Shown here: positions 16,122 through 24,418 of the stretch, piece by piece | Layout: every line of letters begins with the position of its first letter | How positions within the stretch are numbered: the first letter of the stretch is position 1 | NCBI GenBank assembly: GCA_036387415.1 | Contig: DASVTU010000016.1 | Location: forward strand, 1 to 58,462 | Origin: DASVTU01 sp036387415 | Lineage (GTDB): Bacteria > Acidobacteriota > Blastocatellia > Pyrinomonadales > Pyrinomonadaceae | Direction of reading: 5' to 3' | Length of the DNA: 58,462 bases | Program-made: the position numbers and the translations under genes | The notes under the pieces: generated by a model | Seen by the model: the letters and a program-made list of their open reading frames with translations, nothing else | What the model was told of the DNA's origin: nothing | The model's database searches: none

Positions 16122-17438
16122 TCATCCGGTGGCGGCGTTGCTTTGGGCGGCGGTGCGTTGCTCCATTGATTGATAATCGCGTTTCTGGTGGCCGAGATAG
16201 ATTTGGCGTGGACGCGCGATTTTCTGTTCAGGGTCGGTGAGCATTTCAACCCATTGAGCAATCCAGCCGGAGGTGCGCGGGATGGCGAAGAGGACGGGAA
16301 ACATATCCACGGGAAATTTCATCGCGCGATAGATGATGCCGGAATAGAAATCGACGTTGGGATAGAGTTTGCGTTGAACGAAGTATTCGTCTTCGAGTGC
16401 GATGCGTTCGAGTTCGAGGGCGATGTCGAGGAGCGGGTCTTTGCCCGTCACTTCAAAAACCTCGTCGGCCACCTGTTTGATGATGCGTGCGCGCGGGTCG
16501 TAATTCTTGTAGACGCGGTGGCCGAAGCCCATTAGACGAAACTCGCCATTCTTGACGCGTGTGACGTATTCGGGAACCTTATCGACCGAGCCGATTTCGT
16601 GGAGCATACGCAAGACCGCTTCATTAGCGCCGCCGTGCAGAGGGCCGTAGAGCGCGGCGGCGGCTCCGGCGATGGCGGAGAAAGGGTCTGTGTGTGCGCT
16701 GCCGATGGAGCGCATGGCGTTGGTGGAGCAGTTTTGTTCGTGGTCGGCGTGGAGGATAAAAAGGACGCTCAGGGCGCGTTCGAGAACAGGGTCGGGCTTG
16801 TATTTCAACTCCGTCGTCTTGAACATCATGTTGAGGAAGTTGCCTTCGTAGCTGAGGTCATTGTCGGGATAGGAATACTGCATGCCGATGCGATGTCGAT
16901 AGGCGAAGGCGGCGATGGTCGGGACTTTGGCGATGAGACGATAAATCTGTTTCTGCCGACAGGTAACATCAAAGATGTCTTTGGCGTCGGGGTAGAAGGT
17001 TGAGAGCGCACTAATCATGCTCTCGAACATGCCCATCGGGTGCGCATTGTAGTGAAAGCCGTCGAGCACCTTTTTGATGTTCTCGTTGATGAAGGTGTGG
17101 TAGGTGATATTGTGCGTCCACTCTTGCAGTTGCTTTTCGGTGGGCAGTTCGCCATAGAGTAAGAGGTATGCGACTTCGAGATAATTGCTCTGCTCGGCGA
17201 GTTGCTCGATGGGATAGCCGCGATATTCGAGGATGCCACGGTCGCCATCGATGAAGGTGATACGGCTTTTGCAGGAAGCCGTATTCATGAACGCGGGGTC
17301 GTAGGTCATCAGTCCGAAGTCTTCGTCGGAAGCTTTAATTTTGCGTAAATCCATCGCCCTGATTGTTTCATTCTCGATGGGAATTTCGTACTGCTTGCCG
17401 GTGCGATTATCCGTGATGGTTAAAGTGTCCGCGCTCAT
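16122..17438 (-). CDS. gltA: Type II citrate synthase
   Basis: A 438-residue enzyme of the usual type II length. It condenses oxaloacetate with acetyl-CoA to citrate. Catalytic residues are visible at His268 (PLHGG), His307 (GFGHRVYKNYDPR) and Asp363 (NVDFYSG); HADHEQNCST at 230-239 is the family signature. GAGGAG precedes the start. It is transcribed divergently from boxC-boxB, a plausible metabolic link because the box pathway ends in acetyl-CoA and succinyl-CoA. A housekeeping TCA gene on a 58-kb replicon is unusual; it may be a second copy or a transferred-in essential copy. Confidence 0.97.
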   Translation of the reverse strand: MSADTLTITDNRTGKQYEIPIENETIRAMDLRKIKASDEDFGLMTYDPAFMNTASCKSRITFIDGDRGILEYRGYPIEQLAEQSNYLEVAYLLLYGELPTEKQLQEWTHNITYHTFINENIKKVLDGFHYNAHPMGMFESMISALSTFYPDAKDIFDVTCRQKQIYRLIAKVPTIAAFAYRHRIGMQYSYPDNDLSYEGNFLNMMFKTTELKYKPDPVLERALSVLFILHADHEQNCSTNAMRSIGSAHTDPFSAIAGAAAALYGPLHGGANEAVLRMLHEIGSVDKVPEYVTRVKNGEFRLMGFGHRVYKNYDPRARIIKQVADEVFEVTGKDPLLDIALELERIALEDEYFVQRKLYPNVDFYSGIIYRAMKFPVDMFPVLFAIPRTSGWIAQWVEMLTDPEQKIARPRQIYLGHQKRDYQSMEQRTAAQSNAATG

Positions 17439-17731
17439 GGCTTCTCCTCATGGTTGATATGCTTGGCAAACCTTCGTAACGGTCGCAACCGCGCCGCGTT
17501 CTCCGAAGTCGCTGCATGTTTGTTGGCTGTCGGGGTCAATCATAACGTGCGACGTGCCTAATCCGAAACCTCCGCGACCGAATCTGCCATAAAAAATGAC
17601 AATATCGAGAGGCTTTCCCGACTCTGCCGGAATGCAATCCGGCCATGCAACCGCTATAATCATCTGCTTGCGAATCGCGATAATTTTTCTCTTTAGCGAC
17701 ATTTGATTGAATCATTGGAGTCTGTGTGTAG
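17439..17731. promoter_or_regulatory. Divergent promoter region between citrate synthase and boxC
   Basis: 293 bases between two divergent starts. A perfect TATAAT at 17655-17660 (plus strand) is 71 bases before the boxC ATG, but no good TTGACA lies 16-18 bases upstream. A possible 84-codon minus-strand ORF (17448-17702) fills most of the gap and would end 9 bases before gltA. Its product has no recognisable features, and translating it would leave only 29 bases for both promoters, so I treat this stretch as regulatory with low certainty. Confidence 0.45.
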
Positions 17732-19369
17732 ATGATAAACTTTGAGACCGCGCCCGAACAATATCAACACTGGAAACTCAAAATCGACGGAGCCGTGGCG
17801 ACCCTGACGATGGACGTGCAGGAAGACGCGACGCTCGCCGAAGGCTACAAGCTCAAACTCAACTCCTACGACCTCGGCGTCGATATTGAACTGGCCGATT
17901 GCGTCCAGCGTCTGCGCTTCGAGCACCCGGAAGTCAAGGTCGTCGTCGTGACGAGCCTCAAGCCGCGCATCTTCTGCGCGGGCGCGAACATCTACATGCT
18001 CGGCACATCGTCGCACGCCTTCAAGGTCAACTTTTGCAAGTTTACCAACGAGACGCGCTGCTCCATCGAAGATGCGTCGCAGCATTCCGGCCAGCGTTAC
18101 CTCGCCGCGCTCAATGGCACGGCCTCCGGCGGCGGCTACGAACTCGCTATCGCCTGCGACGAAATCTATCTGGTAGACGACGGCAATTCCGCTGTTTCCC
18201 TTCCCGAAGTTCCCTTGCTCGGCGTCTTGCCAGGCACGGGCGGCCTGACGCGCCTCGTCGATAAACGAAAAGTGCGACGCGACCGCGCCGATGTCTTTTC
18301 GACGCTCGCAGAGGGTCTCAAAGGCCGACGCGCGAAGGAATGGGGATTGATTGATGATTCGTTCCCGACGAGCAAATTTCAAGAGTCGGTGAGCGAACGC
18401 GTCAAGAAAATCGTCGAGGGCGACGGCAACCAGACGCCACGCGCGGAGACCGGTATCCGTCTCAACCCGCTTGAAGTTGAAGCGAGTGCGGACGGTCGTG
18501 AGTACAAGTATGTGAGTCTGCGCCTCTATCGTGAGCGGCGTTATGCGGAGTTGACATTGCGTGCGCCCGAAGGCGACGTGCCTGCGACGCCCGCAGAGAT
18601 GGTCGAACTCGGCGACCGTTATTGGCCGCTCCGAGCTTATCGCGAACTCGACAATGCGCTCCTGCATCTAAGAATGAACGAACTCGAAACGGGGCTGGTT
18701 TGCCTACGCACAGAGGGCGACATCGACAAAGTTTTGAAGATTGACGAGACGCTCACGGCGCATCGTGAACACTGGTTAGTGCGAGAAATACTGCTTCATA
18801 TGGCGCGCGTGCTCAGGCGTCTGGATTTGACGGCCAAGAGTTTCTTCGCGTTGATTGAACCGGGCAGTTGCTTCGCGGGTAATCTCCTCGAACTCGCGCT
18901 CGCGTCCGACCGGACGTTTATGTTGAACGACCCCGAAGCCGTGGTCGAGATTGCAACGAGCGAGTTGAACGCGGGCGCGCTCCCGATGAGCAACGGTTTG
19001 ACGCGTCTCCAATCGCGTTTCCTCGCGGAACCCGAGAAGGCAGACGAAGTGCTCCGACACGAAGGTCGCTTCGACACCGAAGCCGCAGAGGAAGCGGGTC
19101 TGGTGACTTTTGCGCCCGACGACTTGGATTGGGAAGAAGAGATTCGCGTCGCCATCGAGGAGCGCACGTCTCTGTCGCCCGACGCTTTGACGGGCATGGA
19201 AGCGTCGCTTCGTTTCGCGGGGCCGGAGTCGCTTGATACAAAAATTTATGGCCGTTTGACGGCGTGGCAAAACTGGATTTTCCAGCGACCGAACGCGGTC
19301 GGCGAACATGGTGCGCTCAGTAACTATGGCAAGCCGACGCAGGCAAAATTCGATTACAGGAGAACATAG
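17732..19369 (+). CDS. boxC: 2,3-epoxybenzoyl-CoA dihydrolase (BoxC)
   Basis: A 545-residue protein made of two crotonase-fold halves, matching the known BoxC length. BoxC opens the ring of 2,3-epoxybenzoyl-CoA hydrolytically and releases formate in the aerobic benzoyl-CoA (box) pathway. Visible features are the CoA/oxyanion-hole segments KPRIFCAGANIYMLG (about 72-86) and NGTASGGGYELAIACDEIYL (about 128-147), and a second half beginning near residue 300. The next gene, boxB, starts 6 bases after the stop, so the two are co-transcribed in the order C-B seen in known box operons. BoxA, benzoate-CoA ligase and the semialdehyde dehydrogenase are not in the window. Confidence 0.93.
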   Translation: MINFETAPEQYQHWKLKIDGAVATLTMDVQEDATLAEGYKLKLNSYDLGVDIELADCVQRLRFEHPEVKVVVVTSLKPRIFCAGANIYMLGTSSHAFKVNFCKFTNETRCSIEDASQHSGQRYLAALNGTASGGGYELAIACDEIYLVDDGNSAVSLPEVPLLGVLPGTGGLTRLVDKRKVRRDRADVFSTLAEGLKGRRAKEWGLIDDSFPTSKFQESVSERVKKIVEGDGNQTPRAETGIRLNPLEVEASADGREYKYVSLRLYRERRYAELTLRAPEGDVPATPAEMVELGDRYWPLRAYRELDNALLHLRMNELETGLVCLRTEGDIDKVLKIDETLTAHREHWLVREILLHMARVLRRLDLTAKSFFALIEPGSCFAGNLLELALASDRTFMLNDPEAVVEIATSELNAGALPMSNGLTRLQSRFLAEPEKADEVLRHEGRFDTEAAEEAGLVTFAPDDLDWEEEIRVAIEERTSLSPDALTGMEASLRFAGPESLDTKIYGRLTAWQNWIFQRPNAVGEHGALSNYGKPTQAKFDYRRT

Positions 19370-19375
19370 TTACAG

Positions 19376-20782
19376 ATGCAGTTATACGAACGCATACCGA
19401 ATAATGTGAATCTCTCGGAAGACAAGCGTTTGCAGAGGGCGCTGGAAAAATGGCTCCCCAACTATCTCGACTGGTGGCGCGAGATGGGGCCGGACGGCTT
19501 TCAGCAGAAGGACGTTTATCTTCGCACCGCCATCAGCGTCGAGCCTGAAGGTTGGGCAAACTTCGACTACGTTAAGATGCCCGACTACCGTTGGGGCATC
19601 TTCTTGAAACCCGCTGACCCCGACGCCAAAGTCGGCTTCGGCGACAACTATGGCATGCCCGCTTATCAGGAAGTGCCCGGCGAATTTCGTAACGCGCTGC
19701 GCCGCATCATCGTCACGCAGGGCGACACCGAACCCGCCTCCGTCGAACAGCAACGCGAACTCGGCAAGACCTGCCCTTCCCTCTACGACATGCGGAATCT
19801 CTTTCAAGTCAACGTCGAAGAAGGGCGTCATCTCTGGGCGATGGTCTATCTCCTGCATCGCTACTTTGGCCGCGACGGTCGCGACGAAGCCGAAGCCCTG
19901 CTCGAACGTCGCAGCGGCAATCCCGACAAGCCACGTATCCTCGAAGCCTTTAATCAGCCCTGCGACGATTGGCTCAACTTCTTCTGCTTCACGATGTTCA
20001 CCGACCGCGACGGCAAATATCAACTCTCCGCGCTCGCCGAATCCGGCTTTGAACCGCTCGCGCGCACCTGCCAGTTTATGCTGACGGAAGAAGCGCATCA
20101 TCTCTTCGTAGGCGAGACGGGCGTGGGACGCGTCGTCAGGCGCACAGCGCAGTTGTTGAAGCAGAGCACCGACGGCGACGTGCGCGAACTTGGCGGCATC
20201 CCGCTCGACATCATCCAGAAGCACATCAACTTCTGGTTCAGCTATTCACTCGACCTCTTTGGCAGCGAGATTAGCTCCAACTCGGCGGACTTCTTCGCCG
20301 CCGGACTCAAAGGTCGTTATCAGGAACAGAAGAAGTACGACGACCACGTGGCGACGGATGGGACGTTCTCTCTGATGGTGGTCGAAGACGGCGAACTCCG
20401 TACGCGCGAAGTGCCCTTGAGAAATGCACTCAACGAAGTCTTACGCGGCGAATACGTGAGGGATTGCGAACGCGCGCTCGCACGTTGGAATTCATATCTT
20501 GCAGACGAAGGCATCGACGCCAAACTCTACTTGCCGAGCACACGCTTTCATCGACACGTCGGAGAGTTTGCCGGACACTCCTTCGACATTCACGGAAATC
20601 TCATCTCACGCGAAGAGTTTGAGCAGCGGCGCGCCGAATGGTTGCCGACGCTGGAAGACCGCGAGTTCGTGCGAAGCCTCATGCATCCCGTCACCGAGCC
20701 AGGCAAATTCGCCAACTGGATCGCCCCGCCACCCGCCGGAATCAAAGGCAGACCGCTCGATTTCGAGTACGTCCGCCTCTAA
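19376..20782 (+). CDS. boxB: Benzoyl-CoA 2,3-epoxidase, diiron oxygenase subunit (BoxB)
   Basis: A 468-residue diiron epoxidase. BoxB with the reductase BoxA uses O2 and NADPH to form 2,3-epoxybenzoyl-CoA. Candidate iron ligands are Glu119, Glu149, His152 (EEGRH), Asp210, Glu239 and His242 (EEAHH), spaced as expected for the family. The ORF ends in KGRPLDFEYVRL. It is 6 bases downstream of boxC and followed by a hairpin at 20842. The reductase BoxA is absent here, so electrons must come from a partner encoded elsewhere. Confidence 0.94.
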   Translation: MQLYERIPNNVNLSEDKRLQRALEKWLPNYLDWWREMGPDGFQQKDVYLRTAISVEPEGWANFDYVKMPDYRWGIFLKPADPDAKVGFGDNYGMPAYQEVPGEFRNALRRIIVTQGDTEPASVEQQRELGKTCPSLYDMRNLFQVNVEEGRHLWAMVYLLHRYFGRDGRDEAEALLERRSGNPDKPRILEAFNQPCDDWLNFFCFTMFTDRDGKYQLSALAESGFEPLARTCQFMLTEEAHHLFVGETGVGRVVRRTAQLLKQSTDGDVRELGGIPLDIIQKHINFWFSYSLDLFGSEISSNSADFFAAGLKGRYQEQKKYDDHVATDGTFSLMVVEDGELRTREVPLRNALNEVLRGEYVRDCERALARWNSYLADEGIDAKLYLPSTRFHRHVGEFAGHSFDIHGNLISREEFEQRRAEWLPTLEDREFVRSLMHPVTEPGKFANWIAPPPAGIKGRPLDFEYVRL

Positions 20783-20841
20783 TTTCATGCGGCCACACAA
20801 ACTGATTTGTTCAATCAACAACCACCCTCCCCACGCTAAAC

Positions 20842-20871
20842 GACGGCCACCGCTCACGAGCGGTGGCCGTC
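20842..20871 (+). terminator. Hairpin after boxB
   Basis: A 13-bp perfect GC-rich stem (20842-20854 with 20859-20871) and a 4-base loop, 60 bases after the boxB stop. Only a weak T-run (AAGTTTCTC) follows. A second small hairpin (CGGCGAT/ATCGCCG) is at 20951-20968. The remaining 20783-21168 gap contains no gene that I can support. Confidence 0.75.
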
Positions 20872-21168
20872 TAAGTTTCTCCCACAGAATTTTGCCCAAT
20901 CTCAGCCTTTCCTCTCGCTCTGCTTCCCTACGCTCAATCCCTCGTACTCACGGCGATACTAATCGCCGCCCAGTACTCCACATGAAAAACTTTCAAGCAC
21001 GGCAGGCTTCTGTAAAGCGATATTATCGGAAACTGCTTGCTAATCGATGAAACAACAATTTTTCAAGCAGTTACGTTGGGATGCTATTCTTCTGAGTCCA
21101 AGTTGAGACGAATTGTCTTTCGCTTATTTGCTCTGGTTCTCTGCTTTGGTACGTTTTGAGGATAAAGT

Positions 21169-22035
21169 TCATTCCAGATTCTTGTGTAGACACTTTTCTA
21201 CGCCTTTGGCTCGATCTAATTCATCAACGTATTGGAAACCCGTTCCATGACAATCTGGGCAGTTTTGAAGATTAGGCGAAGCCGATTCCCTTTTAGAATC
21301 TTTCTTTAAATCTTTTCTTTCTATATTGTCGGCAACGGTTGCTAGGCTAGCAGAATTTTCGTGGCTGGCAAATTTTGCTAGGCTAGGAGGGATTTCCACG
21401 CTCCATTCAATCCCCTGCTCTTGTCCTTGACCTATAATTTGACGCACCTTAGAGATGAGATTTTTACTAACCAGACGCGCGGTTACGTCTTGTATTCCGC
21501 GCGTACTCATTCCGGCGCGCTCGGCAAGTCGTGGGTTACTGATGAAAACAGTAGGTTTACCGAATCCCCATGATAGACGATAGAGATGTAGATAGACGGC
21601 TTGCTCTTTTGGGTCAAGTTGCGGGAATAAATGATCTATCAATTGGTGGTGAAGACGTAAATAACCTTTGACCTGCGGTAGCCCTGCTAATAAATCGGCG
21701 TTAGGACTAGCAGTTTTTGCTAGGCTAGCAGAATTTTCTAGCCTGGCAATTTGTAGGGCAGGTGGGGTGGAATTTGCCTGGCTAGAAAATTCTGCCTGGC
21801 TGGCAATATTTTCGTGGCTGGCAATTGGTTCTAGGCTGGCAAAATTTGCATGGCTGGAATCCGGCGGATTTTCCACAGGCTGTGTGTTTTCTACAGGCTT
21901 ATGCGTTTCGGCATCGCGCAGCATATCAGCCATGGGAGAAGGGGAGCGGCGTATTTGATAGTTGGCTGGTAAAACACCGCGAAACTTTGGCTTTGCCTCA
22001 CGTGGTTGTTCCTGCTCTTGAGGTTTTTTCACCAT
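21169..22035 (-). CDS. Putative plasmid replication initiator with winged-helix domain and embedded repeats
   Basis: A 288-residue protein. Residues about 58-110 are a disordered segment of hexapeptide repeats of the form xxASxx (ASLEPIASHENIASQ). A winged-helix domain covers about 118-205 (LPQVKGYLRLHHQLIDH, LDPKEQAVYLHLYRLSWG, NPRLAERAGMSTRGIQDVTARL). A second repeat patch lies at about 212-230, and a CPDCHGTGFQ...C zinc-finger-like motif near 258. The wHTH resembles phage/plasmid replication proteins of the lambda O or replisome-organiser type. Its start overlaps the parA stop by one base (TAATG), so it is the last gene of the HTH-parA-rep operon. The hexapeptide repeats are encoded by the 18-bp iteron-like DNA repeats described separately. 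The family assignment is inferred from fold pattern and context. Confidence 0.7.
   Translation of the reverse strand: MVKKPQEQEQPREAKPKFRGVLPANYQIRRSPSPMADMLRDAETHKPVENTQPVENPPDSSHANFASLEPIASHENIASQAEFSSQANSTPPALQIARLENSASLAKTASPNADLLAGLPQVKGYLRLHHQLIDHLFPQLDPKEQAVYLHLYRLSWGFGKPTVFISNPRLAERAGMSTRGIQDVTARLVSKNLISKVRQIIGQGQEQGIEWSVEIPPSLAKFASHENSASLATVADNIERKDLKKDSKRESASPNLQNCPDCHGTGFQYVDELDRAKGVEKCLHKNLE
21289..21335. other. AT-rich stretch, possible DNA unwinding element
   Basis: A run dominated by A and T (AATCTTTCTTTAAATC, TTTCTTTCTATATTG) in an otherwise GC-richer gene, directly beside the first iteron-like cluster. At plasmid origins the AT-rich melting region normally sits beside the iterons. 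Its role is inferred from position. Confidence 0.4.
21345..21398. repeat. Iteron-like 18-bp tandem repeats, cluster A (3 copies)
   Basis: Three back-to-back 18-bp units begin at 21345, 21363 and 21381: TAGGCTAGCAGAATTTTC, GTGGCTGGCAAATTTTGC and TAGGCTAGGAGGGATTTC. The first unit with its 4 preceding bases recurs exactly at 21717-21738. They lie in the 3' half of the initiator gene, after the winged-helix coding part. Confidence 0.88.
21703..21868. repeat. Iteron-like 18-bp repeats, cluster B (about 8 copies)
   Basis: Units related to TGGCTGGCAAAATTTTGC start near 21703, 21721, 21739, 21779, 21797, 21815, 21832 and 21851. The core GGCT positions 21780, 21798, 21816, 21834 and 21852 are exactly 18 bases apart. 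Because 18 is a multiple of 3, the repeats remain open as hexapeptides in the initiator protein. A 39-base step between 21741 and 21780 holds a degenerate unit. Confidence 0.88.
21869..21895 (+). promoter_or_regulatory. DnaA-box-like pair next to the iterons
   Basis: TTTTCCACA at 21869-21877 fits the relaxed DnaA consensus TTWTNCACA. TTTTCTACA at 21887-21895 differs from it at one position. They are 18 bases apart, in register with the neighbouring iterons, so they could also be diverged repeat units. A location beside iterons is typical for plasmid origins. Confidence 0.5.
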
Positions 22036-22886
22036 TATTTAGCCACCTTAAATCTATTGCCTTCACCCTTTTTTGTTGTTGGCAATTGAAGACGTGAAAG
22101 CACTTCGGCGGTTAGTTCGTCGAATTGCTGAATAGCGCGGGTTGAGCCTGCCGTTTGAGGTTGGTAAGCATAAATTGGCACATGGAAGGCGGGCGCTTCA
22201 GCCAATTTTGTATTAACAGTAATCATCGTCTCAAACAGTTTCGACCCGATGGTCGGCTCCGCGCGTACCGACTCCAACGCACTCTTTGAAAGGCTGGTCC
22301 GGCCATCGAAAAGAGTGATGAGTGCACCGAGAATGCTTAATTTACGGCGTGCAATCATTTCGTCGAGACTTTGCAGTAAATCTCCGACGCCCTCCAAAGG
22401 CAGGAATTGCGCCGCAATGGGCACAATAATGAACTCCGCCGCTTTCAATGCCGCCGTGAACAGGAGGCCGAGATTTGGTGGGCAATCAAGAATAAGGAAG
22501 TCGTAATGCTCGGAAATCTCTCTCAGAGCCTCTTCCAGACGGTCAATCGCCTGCGCCGTATCGCGGTCGAATGACGCTAGTCCGAGGTTTGAGGGAACTA
22601 CGTCTAAACGCTCGAATGCGGTCTGATAGACCGCGCTTCTAATGTCTTCAAAAGGAAGCTTGACGGGGCGGCCGGGTTGTGAATAGTCCCAACGCGTACA
22701 GATTACGTCGGTTAGCGTGATGTCCAGTTTCTCGCGGTCATAGACAAAGGTTGAGGCGTGCGCTTGAGGGTCGCAATCAACCAGAGCCACGTCGTAGCCA
22801 GCGACCGCTAAACCGGCGGCAAGATTCACAGCCGTTGTAGTTTTCCCGACGCCGCCCTTCTGATTGGCGACTGCGATGGTTTTCAT
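22035..22886 (-). CDS. parA: ParA-type partition ATPase
   Basis: A 283-residue deviant Walker-type ATPase. The Walker A motif KGGVGKTTTAVNLA begins at residue 10, Walker A' is LVDCDPQAHAS near 36-46, and Walker B is DFLILDCPPNLG near 128-139. There is no N-terminal HTH, as in small type Ib ParA proteins, which are often paired with a small DNA-binding ParB analogue. The gene overlaps the small HTH gene by 4 bases upstream and the initiator gene by 1 base downstream. This operon is the strongest coding evidence that the element is an independently segregating plasmid. Confidence 0.93.
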   Translation of the reverse strand: MKTIAVANQKGGVGKTTTAVNLAAGLAVAGYDVALVDCDPQAHASTFVYDREKLDITLTDVICTRWDYSQPGRPVKLPFEDIRSAVYQTAFERLDVVPSNLGLASFDRDTAQAIDRLEEALREISEHYDFLILDCPPNLGLLFTAALKAAEFIIVPIAAQFLPLEGVGDLLQSLDEMIARRKLSILGALITLFDGRTSLSKSALESVRAEPTIGSKLFETMITVNTKLAEAPAFHVPIYAYQPQTAGSTRAIQQFDELTAEVLSRLQLPTTKKGEGNRFKVAK

Positions 22887-23077
22887 GCGGCCTTCCTCCT
22901 GATGATGAGGGCGCGCACATCGGTTTCGCTTACAAGTTTAACCCGCGCGTCGAGAGGGTCTTCGTAGAACCGGATGACGTTATCGCGCAGCAACTGTGCC
23001 ATCTTCTTTGTTCCGATGCCGAGCAGTTCCTTTGCCTCACGCACCGTAATCAAATCTTCGGGGATTGACTCAGGCAT
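22883..23077 (-). CDS. Small helix-turn-helix protein of the par/rep operon
   Basis: A 64-residue protein with a MerR/excisionase-like HTH (LITVREAKELLGIGTKKMAQLLRDNVIRFYEDP) and a basic C-terminus (ALIIRRKAA). The start at 23077 is preferred over an upstream one at 23263 because GGAAAGGAG lies about 10 bases before it and the upstream extension is not protein-like. It is the first gene of the operon, overlapping parA by 4 bases. It may be a repressor of the operon or the centromere-binding partner of ParA; sequence alone does not decide. Confidence 0.8.
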   Translation of the reverse strand: MPESIPEDLITVREAKELLGIGTKKMAQLLRDNVIRFYEDPLDARVKLVSETDVRALIIRRKAA

Positions 23078-23331
23078 GTTGATACACTCCTTTCCAAGCG
23101 GGGAACTGTAACAAATAAAAGGCAACTGTTCAACACCAAAGCGCAGCGAAGGAAATCGATTGAAACGAAACAGGAGGGCGTCGCCTATCTTGTTATGAGG
23201 ATAGATATATTGGCAGCATTGCATCAATGAAGTCATATTGAGAAACATTCGCCTTTGAGCCAAGTTTTATGTTATCTAGGCTTGTGTGAACGAAGCGCCG
23301 ACTACCTGACAAGCGGCGGAAGGAGATAGAC

Positions 23332-24093
23332 ATGGAGAAATTATCGCGTCGAACTTTTACACGAAATATACTCGGCTCTTTGCTTACATTCTCGCTTGCC
23401 AGGAACTTATGCCGAGCCGATGCGCTTGGTGGTTCTGTTAAACCCGTGGTCCATAAGTGGCTGGTCGAGATGGAAGATGTGACGAAGGGTTTGAGGGGCG
23501 CGAAAATAAAGCCGTCTGAGTGGCAGACGCAGATTGAAGCTTTACTGTCGCGTGTCGAGTTGAAGGATTTGCTGGCGGCTATTGATTATGAGCATTTGGC
23601 GAGGACGGCCATCTTCCCTGAAGACCATGAATCGGCTGAGAACGTTGATTTTTCACAGGTCGAAGGCTTACCCAAAGAATTGAGTTTTGCACCATATTTT
23701 TATGCGATGAAACGCGGTGTGGCGATAGTCCCACACGGGCATCGCAACATGGCCTCAATGCACATGATGCTCAAGGGAGAAGCGCACGGCTGGCTTTTTG
23801 AGCGCGTTGCTGATGAGACACAGCATCTCCTCATCAAGCCAACGGAAGACAAGGTGCTCGGCGTCGGGGAGGTCTCAACCATCTCCGACGAGAAAGATAA
23901 TATCCACTGGTTCAAGGCGCTGACCGAACCTGTCTTCATGTTCAATATCGGCGTCTTCGGCATCAAAGCGTCGGAGGGCTTCACGGGTAGAGATTATGTT
24001 GACCCGTTAGGCGGCGAAAAACTGAAAGACGGATTGATTCGAGCGCGTCGCCTGGAGGTGAAAGAGGCATACAAAATATACGGGAAGTCGTAA
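23332..24093 (+). CDS. Tat-exported cupin-like protein
   Basis: A 253-residue protein. The N-terminus has a twin-arginine signal (SRRTFTRNILGSLLTFSLA). The central part carries a His-rich motif PHGHRNMASMHMMLKGEAHGW (shown in pieces: PHGHRNMAS, HMMLKGEAHGW) and a later strand pair DNIHWFKALTE and FMFNIGVFG, consistent with a metal-binding cupin barrel of the cysteine/cysteamine-dioxygenase type. Substrate and metal are unknown. GGAGATAGAC precedes the start. It is divergent from the par/rep operon and transcribed alone. Confidence 0.6.
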   Translation: MEKLSRRTFTRNILGSLLTFSLARNLCRADALGGSVKPVVHKWLVEMEDVTKGLRGAKIKPSEWQTQIEALLSRVELKDLLAAIDYEHLARTAIFPEDHESAENVDFSQVEGLPKELSFAPYFYAMKRGVAIVPHGHRNMASMHMMLKGEAHGWLFERVADETQHLLIKPTEDKVLGVGEVSTISDEKDNIHWFKALTEPVFMFNIGVFGIKASEGFTGRDYVDPLGGEKLKDGLIRARRLEVKEAYKIYGKS

Positions 24094-24174
24094 GAGGAAA
24101 ACGGGGTACCAACGTGATGAAATTGCGGATTTAGAATTGACGCGGGGATGTGTCAGTTCAAATATCCAATTTTG

Positions 24175-24350
24175 CCTGCCGAGGTCGTCGAGTTTTTCCC
24201 GTATGTCTTACGGCCTGACACAACGTGCATTTGACGCGCTCGACACCGACGCGCAGTCTGCGCTGCGAAACGACTTGTAGCGGCTGTGGTCGGAGCATAA
24301 TCAAGCGACGGACAGCACAACGCATGTTGAAGGAGAATGCCTCGAAGTGA
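24175..24350 (+). pseudogene. Remnant of a SAM-dependent methyltransferase C-terminus
   Basis: Translation gives AEVVEFF in one frame, then, after a frameshift near 24198, YGLTQRAFDALD...ALRNDL, an in-frame TAG, and LWSEHNQATDSTTHVEGECL followed by EVIAARS. This is the characteristic tail of class I methyltransferases of the EFFR-YGPT-AF-LWxxHN type. The core and SAM-binding motifs are missing. The fragment therefore has a frameshift, a stop and loss of at least 150 codons, and is a decayed insertion. Confidence 0.75.
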
Positions 24351-24418
24351 TAGCCGCAAGGAGCTATAGGTCAATAAGATTTCTTGGAGATTCCTCAACC
24401 TTGAAGCTTCTCACAACG

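Noticed and set aside
17448..17702. 84-codon minus-strand ORF between boxC and gltA
   Set aside because: It fills a divergent promoter region, leaves only 29 bases for boxC regulation, and its product shows no domain. Kept only as part of the regulatory-region description.
20499..21050. 183-codon plus-strand ORF overlapping the end of boxB
   Set aside because: It overlaps boxB in another frame and contains the downstream hairpin; no ribosome-binding site or domain.
22883..23263. Longer 126-residue form of the small HTH protein
   Set aside because: The start at 23077 has a good AAGGAG at normal spacing, while the extension has no recognisable sequence features.
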